The notes beneath the pieces are model-generated. The model was not told the DNA's origin. It ran no database searches and saw only the letters and a program-made list of their open reading frames with translations. DNA of 64,000 nt, taken from positions 16,266 to 80,265 of the forward strand of contig NZ_JAMRYX010000236.1 in the NCBI RefSeq assembly GCF_024448135.1, given 5' to 3'. How positions within the stretch are numbered: the first letter of the stretch is position 1; every line of letters begins with the position of its first letter. The position numbers were made by a program, and so were the translations under genes. This stretch comes from Methylocystis suflitae (GTDB taxonomy: Bacteria; Pseudomonadota; Alphaproteobacteria; Rhizobiales; Beijerinckiaceae). Below are positions 45,534 to 53,847 of the stretch, piece after piece.

Positions 45534-45726
45534 ACAGCGTGGCTGCGGCGCATCCGCGCTCGCCCCTCTTACGCAAGCGCGCCGAGAACGAACTGGCGGA
45601 AGTGAAAAGGTCGCGACAGACCATGCCAGCCGCTACTCCGTCGTGCCGCTGCTAAGGGACGAGCCCGTCGGGGCGCCGCGACTTCTCGAATTGGCTGGCC
45701 ATGCGACGGCCCCTGAAACGCCGCCT
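45534..45726 (+). pseudogene. arsA: ArsA relic, part 2
   Basis: Reads SVAAAHPRSPLLRKRAENEL, AEV, then in another frame DHASRYSVVPLLRDEPVGAP, RLLELAGHATAPETPP and stop, the C-terminal end of ArsA. A frame change lies near 45600. Confidence 0.75.
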
Positions 45727-45794
45727 TAATTTTGAGGCTGTTATCTAAGCGAAGCGGTATTTGCTTAAATAATCGCCTCGGGCATTCTCCCGCC

Positions 45795-46020
45795 ATGAGC
45801 GCTCAAGCGCCCAAAGCTGCCCGTCTCGGCCGCTATGTGGAAACGCCCCTCGGCGGGGAAGTCGTGTGCGCCTTCGTTCCCCCTCCCCTGCCGCCAAGCC
45901 CGGAACCGACCTCCTGCCCCTTCTCGGACGCCTAAGCGCCACGGCGGACGCCGCTCGACGGCGCTGTGGTCCTGCTGCCGCGGCAGGAGCCCGCTACCGG
46001 GGGGCGGTGCGAGGCAATTG
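45795..46020 (+). pseudogene. Fic-family protein N-terminal relic
   Basis: Begins MSAQAPKAARLGRYVETPLG, GEVVCAFVPPPLPPSPE, then in other frames TDLLPLLGRLSATADA and LDGAVVLLPRQE. This is the N-terminal segment of Fic/DOC AMP-transferase-like proteins. The HxFx(D/E)GNGR catalytic core is absent. Confidence 0.6.
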
Positions 46021-46399
46021 TCCTCAGGGAGCGAACGCTTGGCTCCATTTCTCTCCGAAGGGCTGTTCGTTGGAGGAGCGCTCCCCTTGCCACCCCGGCA
46101 TTGGCTCTTCGAGAGGGCCGCGTGCCGGCCTGAAAGAGCAGCGATGTCGCCACAAGCGGCTTGCTTGCCGCACGCTCCCCGCGACTTCTTTCCTCTGCCC
46201 TGCTCTGCCCTGCCCTGCGTTCGCGCTTCGGGCATTCCGCGCGGAGCAAAGAAATCGACGGGAAGCGCTCTTCGCTTTGCTTCGGCCCTTCGAGTGCAGC
46301 GCGATCCGCCCGTGGCGCGTGATCGCTGTCAGGCCGCGATCGGCGCGGGTTCAAGCGACAGCACCAAAGCCATGAACCGATCACCAAGCACAATCGCCG
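46021..46399. other. Noncoding stretch between fic and DUF2493 relics
   Basis: A long plus-strand frame (45835-46419) crosses it but is rich in Arg, Pro and Ala and has no family signature. It holds a CCCTGCTCTGCCCTGCCCTG low-complexity run near 46198. No gene is called. Confidence 0.4.
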
Positions 46400-47090
46400 T
46401 CCTCGCATCTACTCGATGAACTCGCCTTGCACGGCTATAGCCCTAGGGACGACGAACTGGAGCCACGCCCCCTGCCCTCTTCTGACGCCGCATCTTGGCG
46501 TGCGAAGCGCCGTCGAGTTGATCGCGCAAGGACTGACGCTCACCGGACGTCGCAACGCTTTTGAACTCTTCCGCGACCATCTCGCGGAGCTCTATGCGAC
46601 CGAAACGGGCTCCGCCTGGCGTCCCCGTTCCGGTTCAAAGGTCAATCACCGCGCGTCGACCGCTGCGATGGTCGACAGCCAGGACCTCCTCAACGGCAAG
46701 AAGCTGGCCGAGACGCAAGTGCTCTTGCCGCGCGGACATCGGATCGCTTTCGCCGGCGGAGTTGATTGCAACAATCATCAGCGCATTTGGAATGCTCTCG
46801 ACAAGGTTCAGCGAAGCATCCCGACATGGTCCTTTTCCATGGCGGCGGCGCAAAGGGAGCCGAACGGATCGCGTCCTGCTGGGCGGACAATCGCAAGGTT
46901 CCTCAGGTCGCCTTTAAACCGGAGTGGACCCGTCATAAGAAGGCCGCACCGTTCAGGCGCAATGATGTGATGCTCGAAACACTACCGATCGGCGTGATCG
47001 TCCCGGCTCGTGGATTGTCGAGAACCTCGCCGACAAGGCGTGCAAGATGGGAGTTCCGGCGTGGCGGTTTGACGTCGCACCGCCGCGAGC
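46400..47090 (+). pseudogene. DUF2493-family protein, frameshifted
   Basis: Frames in order: LLDELALHGYSPRDDELEPR; AFELFRDHLAELYATETGSA, AMVDSQDLLNGKKLAETQVL, LPRGHRIAFAGGVDCNNHQR; then KHPDMVLFHGGGAKGAERIA, SCWADNRKVPQVAFKPEWTR, NDVMLETLPIGVIV; then GIVENLADKACKMGVPAWRF. This is the plasmid DUF2493 protein common in Hyphomicrobiales (a SLOG-type fold with the HGG.KGAE motif). At least three frame changes, near 46480, 46820 and 47010, make it dead. Confidence 0.75.
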
Positions 47091-47152
47091 GCCGTCAATT
47101 GTGGGTAGCGGTCCTTTCTTGCGCCGCCCTAGGAATTGTGGAGCGCGCGAGA

Positions 47153-47168
47153 GTTGCCGGCCGGCAAC
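47153..47168. promoter_or_regulatory. parS: parS-type 16-bp palindrome upstream of repA
   Basis: GTTGCCGGCCGGCAAC, a perfect palindrome with the GTT...AAC ends of RepB-binding sites in repABC plasmids. An identical copy lies in repB at 48562-48577. It is 148 bp before the repA start. Confidence 0.85.
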
Positions 47169-47315
47169 TATTGTCACGCAGCAATTTATTTGTTTGCGAA
47201 TCGGGCGTTAAGTTTTGATTAACTCAAAATTCCTTGCCACTGAGGCCGAATCGGGGGAACGTGTCACGGCAAACGACGCCGATTGCGCTAGAAAGCGTGC
47301 CTAACGAGATTTGCC
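47169..47315. promoter_or_regulatory. repABC promoter region
   Basis: The 147 bp between parS and repA must carry the autoregulated operon promoter. Specific -35/-10 boxes could not be fixed. Confidence 0.4.
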
Positions 47316-48521
47316 GTGGACACCCCTGCTCTCCAGTTTCGATCGAATGCGATCAACGAACTTGTCGGCGCCCATGCGCGGGAGCTTTCGGCTCGTCTCC
47401 AAGCGCATCGGCTGCAACTCTTCCCTCCTGAGGCGAAGAAGACTTTACGACGATTCTCGTCGCTCGAGGCTGCAAAACTGATCGGGGTTAATGACGGCTA
47501 TTTGCGCCGCCTGTCTTTAGAGAAGAAAGGCCCAGCCGTCGAGGTCGGTCCAAATGGCCGCCGCTCGTACACCATCGGCGACATCCAGTCTTTACGCGTA
47601 TATCTCGACGCCAGCAGCAAGCCCGACCGCAAATATATTCCTTTTCGAAACGGCGCGGAGCATTTGCAGGTCATCTCTGTCGTCAATTTCAAAGGCGGCA
47701 GCGGCAAGACCACCACGGCAGCTCACCTCGCCCAATATCTCGTGCTTCGCGGCTACAGGGTGCTTGCGATCGACCTCGATCCCCAGGCAAGCCTCTCCGC
47801 GCTGCACGGCGTTCAGCCAGAATTCGACGTCGGAGAGAATGAGACCCTCTACGGGGCGATCCGCTACGACGACAGGAGGCGACCCCTCAGCGACATCGTT
47901 CGGAAAACCTACTTTGACAATTTAAGCCTCATCCCCGGCAACCTCGAACTCATGGAATTCGAGCACGAGACGCCAAAGGCTCTCATGACCGATCGCCATG
48001 TCGAGTCGATGTTTTTCACGCGTATGGACTCTGCGCTCGCCTCGGTCGCCGACCAGTATGACGTCGTTGTAATCGATTGCCCGCCTCAACTCGGATTTTT
48101 GACCATGTCGGCGATGTGCGCCGCGACCGCCGTGTTGGTGACAGTTCATCCACAAATGCTCGACGTCATGTCGATGTGCCAGTTCTTGATCATGACGTCC
48201 GACCTTCTCGGCGTCGTCGCCAAGGCCGGCGGCAATATGGGGTACGACTGGATGCGGTATCTAGTCACTCGCTATGAGCCTGGCGACGGTCCGCAGAACC
48301 AGATGGTGTCCTTCATGCGCTCAATGTTCGGGGAGCATGTGCTCAATTTTCCAATGCTCAAGAGCACGGCGATAGCCGACGCCGGCATTACCAAGCAGAC
48401 GCTTTACGAGGTGAGCAGGGACCAGTTCACTCGCTCGACTTACGACCGCGCTATCGAGGCGCTCGATAGCGTCAATGGCGAAATCGAACAGCTCATCCGC
48501 AGCGCATGGGGAAGAGGCTAA
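47316..48521 (+). CDS. repA: RepA partition ATPase (ParA family)
   Basis: A 401-residue protein from a GTG start. An N-terminal HTH region (SSLEAAKLIGVNDGYLRRLS) is followed by the ParA deviant Walker A FKGGSGKTT (125-133), A' AIDLDPQASLS, and B VVVIDCPPQLGF. In repABC plasmids RepA segregates DNA with RepB and represses the operon. Its stop overlaps the repB start (TAATG). Full length. Confidence 0.96.
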   Translation: MDTPALQFRSNAINELVGAHARELSARLQAHRLQLFPPEAKKTLRRFSSLEAAKLIGVNDGYLRRLSLEKKGPAVEVGPNGRRSYTIGDIQSLRVYLDASSKPDRKYIPFRNGAEHLQVISVVNFKGGSGKTTTAAHLAQYLVLRGYRVLAIDLDPQASLSALHGVQPEFDVGENETLYGAIRYDDRRRPLSDIVRKTYFDNLSLIPGNLELMEFEHETPKALMTDRHVESMFFTRMDSALASVADQYDVVVIDCPPQLGFLTMSAMCAATAVLVTVHPQMLDVMSMCQFLIMTSDLLGVVAKAGGNMGYDWMRYLVTRYEPGDGPQNQMVSFMRSMFGEHVLNFPMLKSTAIADAGITKQTLYEVSRDQFTRSTYDRAIEALDSVNGEIEQLIRSAWGRG

Positions 48522-49525
48522 TGGCGCGAAAGAACTTGCTGGCAGGCCTCACGGGCGTTTTGTTGCCGGCCGGCAACTCGGACACTCAAGTGACGACCGA
48601 CGCATCCCGCCAGCCTTCTGCTGCGGCACATCTGGGCGTCCTCGGCACGCGCGGGGCGATAGGCGCGGTAAGCCGCTCAATTGAGCAGCTCAAGGCGCAC
48701 TCCATTGTTGATATCGCGCCGGATCTCATCGAGGCCTCATTCGTTTCCGATCGTTTGGAAACCTCGGAGGAGCATCATCGCGCGCTCGTCGAGTCGATCC
48801 GCGAGCATGGCCAACAAGTTCCCGTGCTCGTGCGCCCACACCCGGTAAAGGAGGGGCGTTACCAGATCGCCTATGGACGGCGCCGGCTTTTCGCGCTCGC
48901 CGAACTTGGGCGCAATGTCCGCGCGGTCGTGAAGCCGCTCAGCGACGAACAACTCGTGGTCGCGCAAGGTCAGGAAAACAGCGCGCGCAAGGATCTCTCC
49001 TTCATCGAGAAGGCGCTTTTTGCCGCGCGCCTCGAACAGTCGGGCTATTCGCGGGAGATCATCATGGCGGCGTTGACCGTCGATAAGACCGGTCTCTCGC
49101 GTCTGATTTCCGCGGCCGTGAAGATCCCGCAAGATATCATCGAGGGTATCGGTTCGGCGCCGTCAGTTGGACGTGATCGCTGGGCGGAACTCTCGACGCG
49201 TCTCGAACGCAATGGCGCTTTGGCGCTCGCTCGCTCAGAGATGGCGAAGGAAGAATTTTCGGCGGCGACGTCCGACGCAAAGTTTGAGCGCGTCTTCGCC
49301 GCTCTGGCTCCGAAACTTGCAAAGAGCAAGATCGTTCGTTCCTTTGCCTTGAAAGCCAAGGATGGAGCCAAATTCGGCAACGCAAGAGATGAGCCTCTGA
49401 CTCTGATGCTTGCGATCGATAAACAAGTCGCGGCGGGGTTCGCGCAATATTTGCTCGCTGAGCTGCCTGAACTCTACGCGTCCTTCAGAAAAAAGGCGGA
49501 AGCCGTCGATGATGTCGCTTCATAA
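48521..49525 (+). CDS. repB: RepB partition protein (ParB family)
   Basis: A 334-residue protein starting MARKNLLAGLTG. The ParB N-domain has LVESIREHGQQVPVLVRPHP, GRYQIAYGRRRLFALAELG and VVAQGQENSARKDLSFIEKA; an HTH follows (LTVDKTGLSRLISAAVKIP). RepB binds parS. One parS copy lies inside its own 5' coding region. Translationally coupled to repA. Confidence 0.96.
   Translation: MARKNLLAGLTGVLLPAGNSDTQVTTDASRQPSAAAHLGVLGTRGAIGAVSRSIEQLKAHSIVDIAPDLIEASFVSDRLETSEEHHRALVESIREHGQQVPVLVRPHPVKEGRYQIAYGRRRLFALAELGRNVRAVVKPLSDEQLVVAQGQENSARKDLSFIEKALFAARLEQSGYSREIIMAALTVDKTGLSRLISAAVKIPQDIIEGIGSAPSVGRDRWAELSTRLERNGALALARSEMAKEEFSAATSDAKFERVFAALAPKLAKSKIVRSFALKAKDGAKFGNARDEPLTLMLAIDKQVAAGFAQYLLAELPELYASFRKKAEAVDDVAS
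48562..48577. promoter_or_regulatory. parS: parS-type palindrome inside repB
   Basis: Second exact copy of GTTGCCGGCCGGCAAC, read as codons about 14-19 of repB. Two identical copies in one operon strongly support a centromere role. Confidence 0.85.
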
Positions 49526-49599
49526 GGCTCATCCGCCGAGACGCCTCTCCCGGCCTTTTGCGCTCTAACCCGGCGCGAATGAAGGTCAATCTGAAACAG

Positions 49600-49740
49600 G
49601 AGACTAAACCGCAAAAGAAAAAAGCCCCCGAACGTCGCCGCCCGGAAGCCTTTCTCTGATTTCAGCACTCCGAGAATCTCACTTCCGCGAATCACTGTCA
49701 AGAGTCTTGGCGCCAATTTTCGGCGAGCGGATTTCTTTTG
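49600..49740 (-). ncRNA. Probable counter-transcribed antisense RNA between repB and repC
   Basis: repABC plasmids carry a small antisense RNA in this gap that limits repC expression. On the minus strand here CCGGGCG-GCGA-CGTTCGG forms a hairpin followed by GGGCTTTTTTC (near 49615-49655 on the plus strand), an intrinsic terminator. The promoter should be near 49700-49760. Exact ends are not determined. Confidence 0.6.
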
Positions 49741-49760
49741 CCTGAACGAGGCAAAGGATC

Positions 49761-51134
49761 ATGCGCACACATCCAACGACGCCCTTCGGGCGGCGGCCGC
49801 TTTCGCTCGCCATGGTGGCGGCGCAGGCGGCGACGCGAGATTTCGCGGCGAAACCCGACGCGTCCGAGACCGTCGTCCATAAATGGCGGCTGTTTCGCGC
49901 GCTCACGGAAGCCAAGGAGCCGATCGGCGTCACCGACCGCGCTTTGTCGGTGCTGCACGCGCTGCTCAGCTTCCATCAGGAAACCGCGCTGACGCTGCCC
50001 GAACGCGATCCAAAATCGGAGAGCGAGGATAACTCTGCCGGCGCCGGCGTCATCGTGTTCCCATCCAACCGGGAGCTCTCGATCCGCGCCCATGGCATGG
50101 CGCCGGCGACGCTGCGCCGGCATTTGGCGTCGCTCGTCGAGGCGGGGCTGATCATCCGGCGCGACTCGCCCAACGGCAAACGCTTCGCGCGGCGCGGGCA
50201 GGGCGGCGAGATTGAAAGCGCCTTCGGCTTCGATCTGACGCCGCTGATCGCGCGCGCGGCCGAGATCGAAAACCTCGCCGAGGAAGTGCGCGCCGAAAAC
50301 CGCGCGATCGCCCTATTGCGGGAAAGGATCACGCTGGCGCGGCGCGACATCGTCAAGATGATCGAGACGGGGATCGAGGAGGGCGTTCGTTTCGCGCTGA
50401 TATCGATTGACGGGCAGGACATCAGCGACTGGGAAGGCCTTTACGGGCGTTATCAGGCCCTCTCGGCGCGCTATTTGCGCAGCCTCGGAAGAACCGGGCT
50501 GGAGGCTTTGGCGGGCGAACTGGCGGGCTTCGCTGCCGAAATCCAGAAGCTGCTCGAAACACACGTCAAAGAGCAAAAAAGAAGCGCCAATGAGTCTCAG
50601 ACTGAGCGCCATATACAGAATCAAATCACAAATATTCCTGATCTTGAACCTAGCCTTCGAAAAGGCAGGGCCGAAGCGCCCGGGTCAATGCCGAAAGACC
50701 CGGGCGCCGATAGGGCAGAGGCTTCAACAACCGAGGTTCTTGGTTCAGGAAACGGGGAGCGGCAAGCGTCGTTGGCGCGAACCTATCCGCTCGGGATGGT
50801 GCTGCAAGCCTGTCCGGACATCGTCGATTACGGGAAGGGTGGCGAGATTTCTTGTTGGCGCGACCTCATCGACGCCGCAGCGATCGTCCGATCGGCGCTC
50901 GGCGTCTCACCAGACGCCTGGAAACAGGCGCTCGACGTCTTGGGCGAGCATGACGCCTCGATCGTCATCGCCTCGATCCTGCAGCGGGGCGAGGAAATCA
51001 AATCCGCCGGCGGCTATTTGCGCGTTTTGACCGGGAAGGCGAGGGAAGGGGAGTTTTCGCTGGGGCCGGTGCTGATGGCGCTGCTGCGCGGCAAGGCGGC
51101 AAAGGCGGCGCGGGAACGTCGGCAAGCGGGATGA
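49761..51134 (+). CDS. repC: RepC replication initiator
   Basis: A 457-residue protein MRTHPTTPFGRRPLSLAMVA with the RepC winged-helix region (SNRELSIRAHGMAPATLRRH, LVEAGLIIRRDSPNGKRFAR) and the C-terminal domain (CPDIVDYGKGGEISCWRDLI, AGGYLRVLTGKAREGEFSLG). RepC initiates replication at an origin within its own gene. An AT-rich island at about 50585-50660 (codons for QTERHIQNQITNIPDLEP) is the likely oriV. Full length. Confidence 0.96.
   Translation: MRTHPTTPFGRRPLSLAMVAAQAATRDFAAKPDASETVVHKWRLFRALTEAKEPIGVTDRALSVLHALLSFHQETALTLPERDPKSESEDNSAGAGVIVFPSNRELSIRAHGMAPATLRRHLASLVEAGLIIRRDSPNGKRFARRGQGGEIESAFGFDLTPLIARAAEIENLAEEVRAENRAIALLRERITLARRDIVKMIETGIEEGVRFALISIDGQDISDWEGLYGRYQALSARYLRSLGRTGLEALAGELAGFAAEIQKLLETHVKEQKRSANESQTERHIQNQITNIPDLEPSLRKGRAEAPGSMPKDPGADRAEASTTEVLGSGNGERQASLARTYPLGMVLQACPDIVDYGKGGEISCWRDLIDAAAIVRSALGVSPDAWKQALDVLGEHDASIVIASILQRGEEIKSAGGYLRVLTGKAREGEFSLGPVLMALLRGKAAKAARERRQAG
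50585..50660. other. Probable oriV inside repC
   Basis: A clear AT-rich stretch (for example ATCAAATCACAAATATTCC) within GC-rich repC. In studied repABC plasmids the origin lies in such a region of repC. Inference from position and composition. Confidence 0.5.
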
Positions 51135-51427
51135 TCCGACTTTTGGCGTGGGGTTTCACTGCCGTGGAATTGGCGATTATCGTTGCCGATCGAGGGAGCG
51201 CGGACGCGATGACCGACACGACGACCCAACTCGCCATCCTTTGCGATGCGCTGATTAAAATCATCGAGCTTGGCCCACTGGCGGCGGAGGGGAAGGCGTC
51301 GCCCGCCGACCTGTTGACCCGTTCGGGCGACATCGCCGCGCAGGCGCTCACCGCCGCCGCGACCTATGGTCAGTTGCCGCCATTCGCGGAGGCTTCGGCT
51401 CCTCAATCGGCCGACGACAGGCAATGA
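51131..51427 (+). CDS. Small ORF coupled to repC, unknown
   Basis: Starts with ATGA overlap at the repC stop. 98 residues, with a helical segment MTDTTTQLAILCDALIKIIE from an internal ATG at 51209. No family recognised. Possibly a genuine repC-linked gene, but composition alone does not prove it. Confidence 0.35.
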   Translation: MIRLLAWGFTAVELAIIVADRGSADAMTDTTTQLAILCDALIKIIELGPLAAEGKASPADLLTRSGDIAAQALTAAATYGQLPPFAEASAPQSADDRQ

Positions 51428-51514
51428 AACGCCGGTAGGCCTTGCGCGCCAAATCGAGATCGTGATCGACGATGGCGACCATCAGATTCCCGGCCGGCGC
51501 GCCGTAATCTGGGC

Positions 51515-51740
51515 TCAGCCGGGGAGGGGATGCGCTTTGGCGAAGAGCGCGGCCGCCGCTAAAGCTTCACGCGGCACATCAGGTTCTCTGCGGCGATCTC
51601 GTCGAGACTTTCGACGTTCGATAACCGCGCTTCGATGACATGGACAGTGATGCGTGTGCCCTTGATAACGGGTGCGCCCTTGATTCCTGGAACGCTTTCT
51701 GTCCACGCATCGCCTTTGTCTGGGTGAACCAAGCCTGTAA
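51515..51740 (-). pseudogene. DUF433 antitoxin-like gene, frameshifted
   Basis: VPGIKGAPVIKGTRITVHVI, EARLSNVESLDEIAAEN in one frame continues as DVPREALAAAALFAKAHPLP in another; the switch is near 51580. DUF433 proteins are usually antitoxins beside a PIN-like (DUF5615) toxin. A possible toxin trace (LMVAIVDHDLDLARKAYRRF, minus strand near 51440-51500) overlaps the repC-linked ORF and is not called. Confidence 0.55.
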
Positions 51741-51757
51741 TTTCCTGGAAAGTTGGG

Positions 51758-52105
51758 TCATGCGGCTTTGTCGGACCGGCTCGAGCGCCGGCGGGTGACG
51801 GTCTTTGCAAGACCCGCCTCCTTGATCACCAGGGCCGGATCACGCGCGAGAATGCGCACCAACATGCCGGCGGCGCCGGACGGCGAACGTTCGCCGCGTT
51901 CCCATTTGCGCACCGTCCCCAGAGAGGCGCCGGTGACCTTTGCGAATTCTTCCTGCGTCAGACCCGCCTTAAGACGGGTTTCTGCGATGAAGGAGCGATC
52001 GACCTTGACGCGATGCGCGCGCGCGCCGGGGCTTTTACGTCCTTTCGCGTAGGCCAGAGCATCTTCGAGGCCCGCGATCAGCTTGCCGAAATCCTTGCCG
52101 TCCAT
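51758..52105 (-). CDS. Xre-family antitoxin
   Basis: A 115-residue protein starting MDGKDFGKLIAGLEDALAYA with an HTH (AGLTQEEFAKVTGASLGTVR, KWERGERSPSGAAGMLVRIL). It is encoded 4 bp after the toxin gene, so the order is toxin then antitoxin, as in HigBA-type loci. It neutralises the toxin and probably represses at the palindrome upstream of it. Confidence 0.88.
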   Translation of the reverse strand: MDGKDFGKLIAGLEDALAYAKGRKSPGARAHRVKVDRSFIAETRLKAGLTQEEFAKVTGASLGTVRKWERGERSPSGAAGMLVRILARDPALVIKEAGLAKTVTRRRSSRSDKAA

Positions 52106-52109
52106 ACCG

Positions 52110-52457
52110 CTACCTCCCGAACTGGGCGCGAATTGCCGTGGTGAGCGCCGCCGCCGCCTTCCGTTGTCTGGAGTCGAGATCGGCTTGCACATTCTTGGCG
52201 TAGACCGCGATGAGAAACACCGGCATGTCTGCGTCGTGAAAGAAGGTGATGAGCCGCGCTCCGCCTCTCTTTCCCCGGCCTTTCAGCGGAATGCGAACTT
52301 TTCGCAAGCCACCTGTGCCTGGGATCACGTCTCCTGCTTGAGGATCGGCAGCGATCGTGTTGACCACGTCGATCCTTTCAGCCTCGTCCATCAGCTGGAC
52401 CGCGTCGGCCAGATAGGGCGCCGTCTCGACAACGGTGATCAGCGACGCGCTTTTCAT
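52110..52457 (-). CDS. RelE/HigB-like toxin
   Basis: A 115-residue protein starting MKSASLITVVETAPYLADAV with PQAGDVIPGTGGLRKVRIPL, RGKRGGARLITFFHDADMPV and FLIAVYAKNVQADL. The GxRK...GxRLIxFF pattern is that of RelE/HigB-type mRNA interferases. It precedes the Xre antitoxin gene. Confidence 0.88.
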   Translation of the reverse strand: MKSASLITVVETAPYLADAVQLMDEAERIDVVNTIAADPQAGDVIPGTGGLRKVRIPLKGRGKRGGARLITFFHDADMPVFLIAVYAKNVQADLDSRQRKAAAALTTAIRAQFGR

Positions 52458-52466
52458 CGGCGTAAT

Positions 52467-52483
52467 ATACCCCAAAGGGGTAT
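52467..52483. promoter_or_regulatory. Palindromic operator of the HigBA-type locus
   Basis: ATACCCC-AAA-GGGGTAT, perfect 7-bp arms, ending 10 bp before the toxin start. Probably bound by the Xre antitoxin. Confidence 0.6.
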
Positions 52484-52552
52484 TAATACCAGAGGTCGCC
52501 GCGGCGGTCTATATCAGCCGCGCGCAGTGAAGGCCGACGCGAACGCCGTCGG

Positions 52553-53689
52553 TTACAACCCCGCCGCCTTGGTCAGGTTAACCCTAAATCGGTCACGTTT
52601 CCTTTGGTAGCGCCGGGTCATTTCGGGGCTGGCGTGTCCGAGGTGCTTTTGCACATGCGCCTCCTCGATCTGCGCCGAGGAGGCGAGCCCGGCGCGCAGG
52701 GAATGGCCGGAGAAGGCCAGCCGTCGTTGGCCTTCGGTCAGATCGCCGCGAATGCCGGCGGCGAGGGCGGTTTTCTGGACCAAACGGGCGACGTGCTTGT
52801 CCGTGAGCCGCTCGGGCGACACGCCGCCATTCTTGCGCGCAATCGGGCGGAAGAGGGGGCCGTGACTGATCCGGCCGAGCCGCATCCAGGTCTCGAGCAG
52901 GGTGACGGGGCAGGTTTCGGGACGCGAGCCGCGGCCGACTTCGACCTCGCGCCAGCCGGTCTTGCCAAAAATCTGCAGCACCACGCCGCCGTCGTTGTTG
53001 CTGGCGTTGGATATATCCGCGCCAGTCCTTTTGCCGCCGCTCGAAACATTGGCGGAGTCTTTTCTGGCGCTCGAAACTTCGGCGCCAGGAGGAAAAATCT
53101 CGATCCAGCCAGTTCCATCCTCGGTCTGATCGGGCCCGCAATCGAGGCCGACGATCTCCGAGCGGCGTAGGCCGCCGGCGAAGCCGATCGCCAGAATGGC
53201 GCGATCGCGCAACCCGCGCAGATCCAAATCGAGCGTCGCCAGCATGGCGATGAGCTCGTCGGCGAAAATCGCCTCTTTCTGGGCTGGCGGTTGCGCATGG
53301 GCGCGGCGAATGCCGGCGAGCACCGTCGAAATATGCCGATCGCGCGCATCGAGCGGCTCCCCGAGCTGGCGGTAGCGCCAGCAGATGCCAGCGAGCCGGC
53401 GTTCGAGCGAGGCGACGCTCAACGCGGGCCGGCCGGGCGAGTCTTCCATACAGTCGGCGAGATAGAGGCCGACGGTCTGCGGGTCTGGGGGCAGGGGATC
53501 GAGGCCTTGCCGGCGCAGCCAGGCGGCGAACTGCCGCCAATCCGCGTCATAGGCGCGCCTAGTGTTGTCGGCGCGGGCGTTGCGGGCGTAGTCGCGGGCC
53601 TTTTCGCCGAGCGCGGCGAGGTGGGGGGAGGGGGCGCGTTCAGTGAGCGGGCCGCCGACGTCTTCCAGTTCGTCGTCCGTATTGGCCAT
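52553..53689 (-). CDS. Tyrosine recombinase/integrase
   Basis: A 378-residue protein from ATG 53689. A SAM-like N-domain (NTRRAYDADWRQFAAWLRRQ) is followed by the catalytic domain with R175 (GGLRRSE), H329 and R332 (HSLRAG), H352 (LGHASPEM) and Y361 (RRYQRKRDR). Residues about 201-236 form a Ser/Asn/Gly-rich insertion between catalytic strands. It could act in integration or multimer resolution. Its start codon is 3 bp from the left end of a TniABQ transposon, which has displaced its promoter; in-frame codons upstream to 53755 lie in the transposon end. Confidence 0.92.
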   Translation of the reverse strand: MANTDDELEDVGGPLTERAPSPHLAALGEKARDYARNARADNTRRAYDADWRQFAAWLRRQGLDPLPPDPQTVGLYLADCMEDSPGRPALSVASLERRLAGICWRYRQLGEPLDARDRHISTVLAGIRRAHAQPPAQKEAIFADELIAMLATLDLDLRGLRDRAILAIGFAGGLRRSEIVGLDCGPDQTEDGTGWIEIFPPGAEVSSARKDSANVSSGGKRTGADISNASNNDGGVVLQIFGKTGWREVEVGRGSRPETCPVTLLETWMRLGRISHGPLFRPIARKNGGVSPERLTDKHVARLVQKTALAAGIRGDLTEGQRRLAFSGHSLRAGLASSAQIEEAHVQKHLGHASPEMTRRYQRKRDRFRVNLTKAAGL

Positions 53690-53692
53690 CGG

Positions 53693-53818
53693 TGTCGGAC
53701 TGTCGCAATTTCTGGGACTCCCAGTCATTGGAATCTTTGGATTTTCCTGTTGCATAATTTTGGGATCGATTCAGAATTTCAGGGACTGGCGTCGAGTTTG
53801 ATTCGTAATTTGTGGAAC
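53693..53818. repeat. Left-end TniA binding-site array
   Basis: Four similar boxes: AATTTCTGGGA (53707), AATTTTGGGA (about 53757), AATTTCAGGGA (about 53776), AATTTGTGGAA (about 53807). They share orientation. Multiple end boxes are typical of TnsB/TniA recognition. Confidence 0.7.
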
Positions 53819-53847
53819 CAGATTGCTGCGAGACGGCAAGGCTGTCC

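Noticed and set aside
45835..46419. 194-codon plus-strand frame
   Set aside because: Composition typical of chance frames in GC-rich DNA; overlaps a fic relic in other frames.
52593..53540. 315-codon second minus-strand frame inside the tyrosine recombinase
   Set aside because: Very Arg-rich frame in another register of a certain gene.
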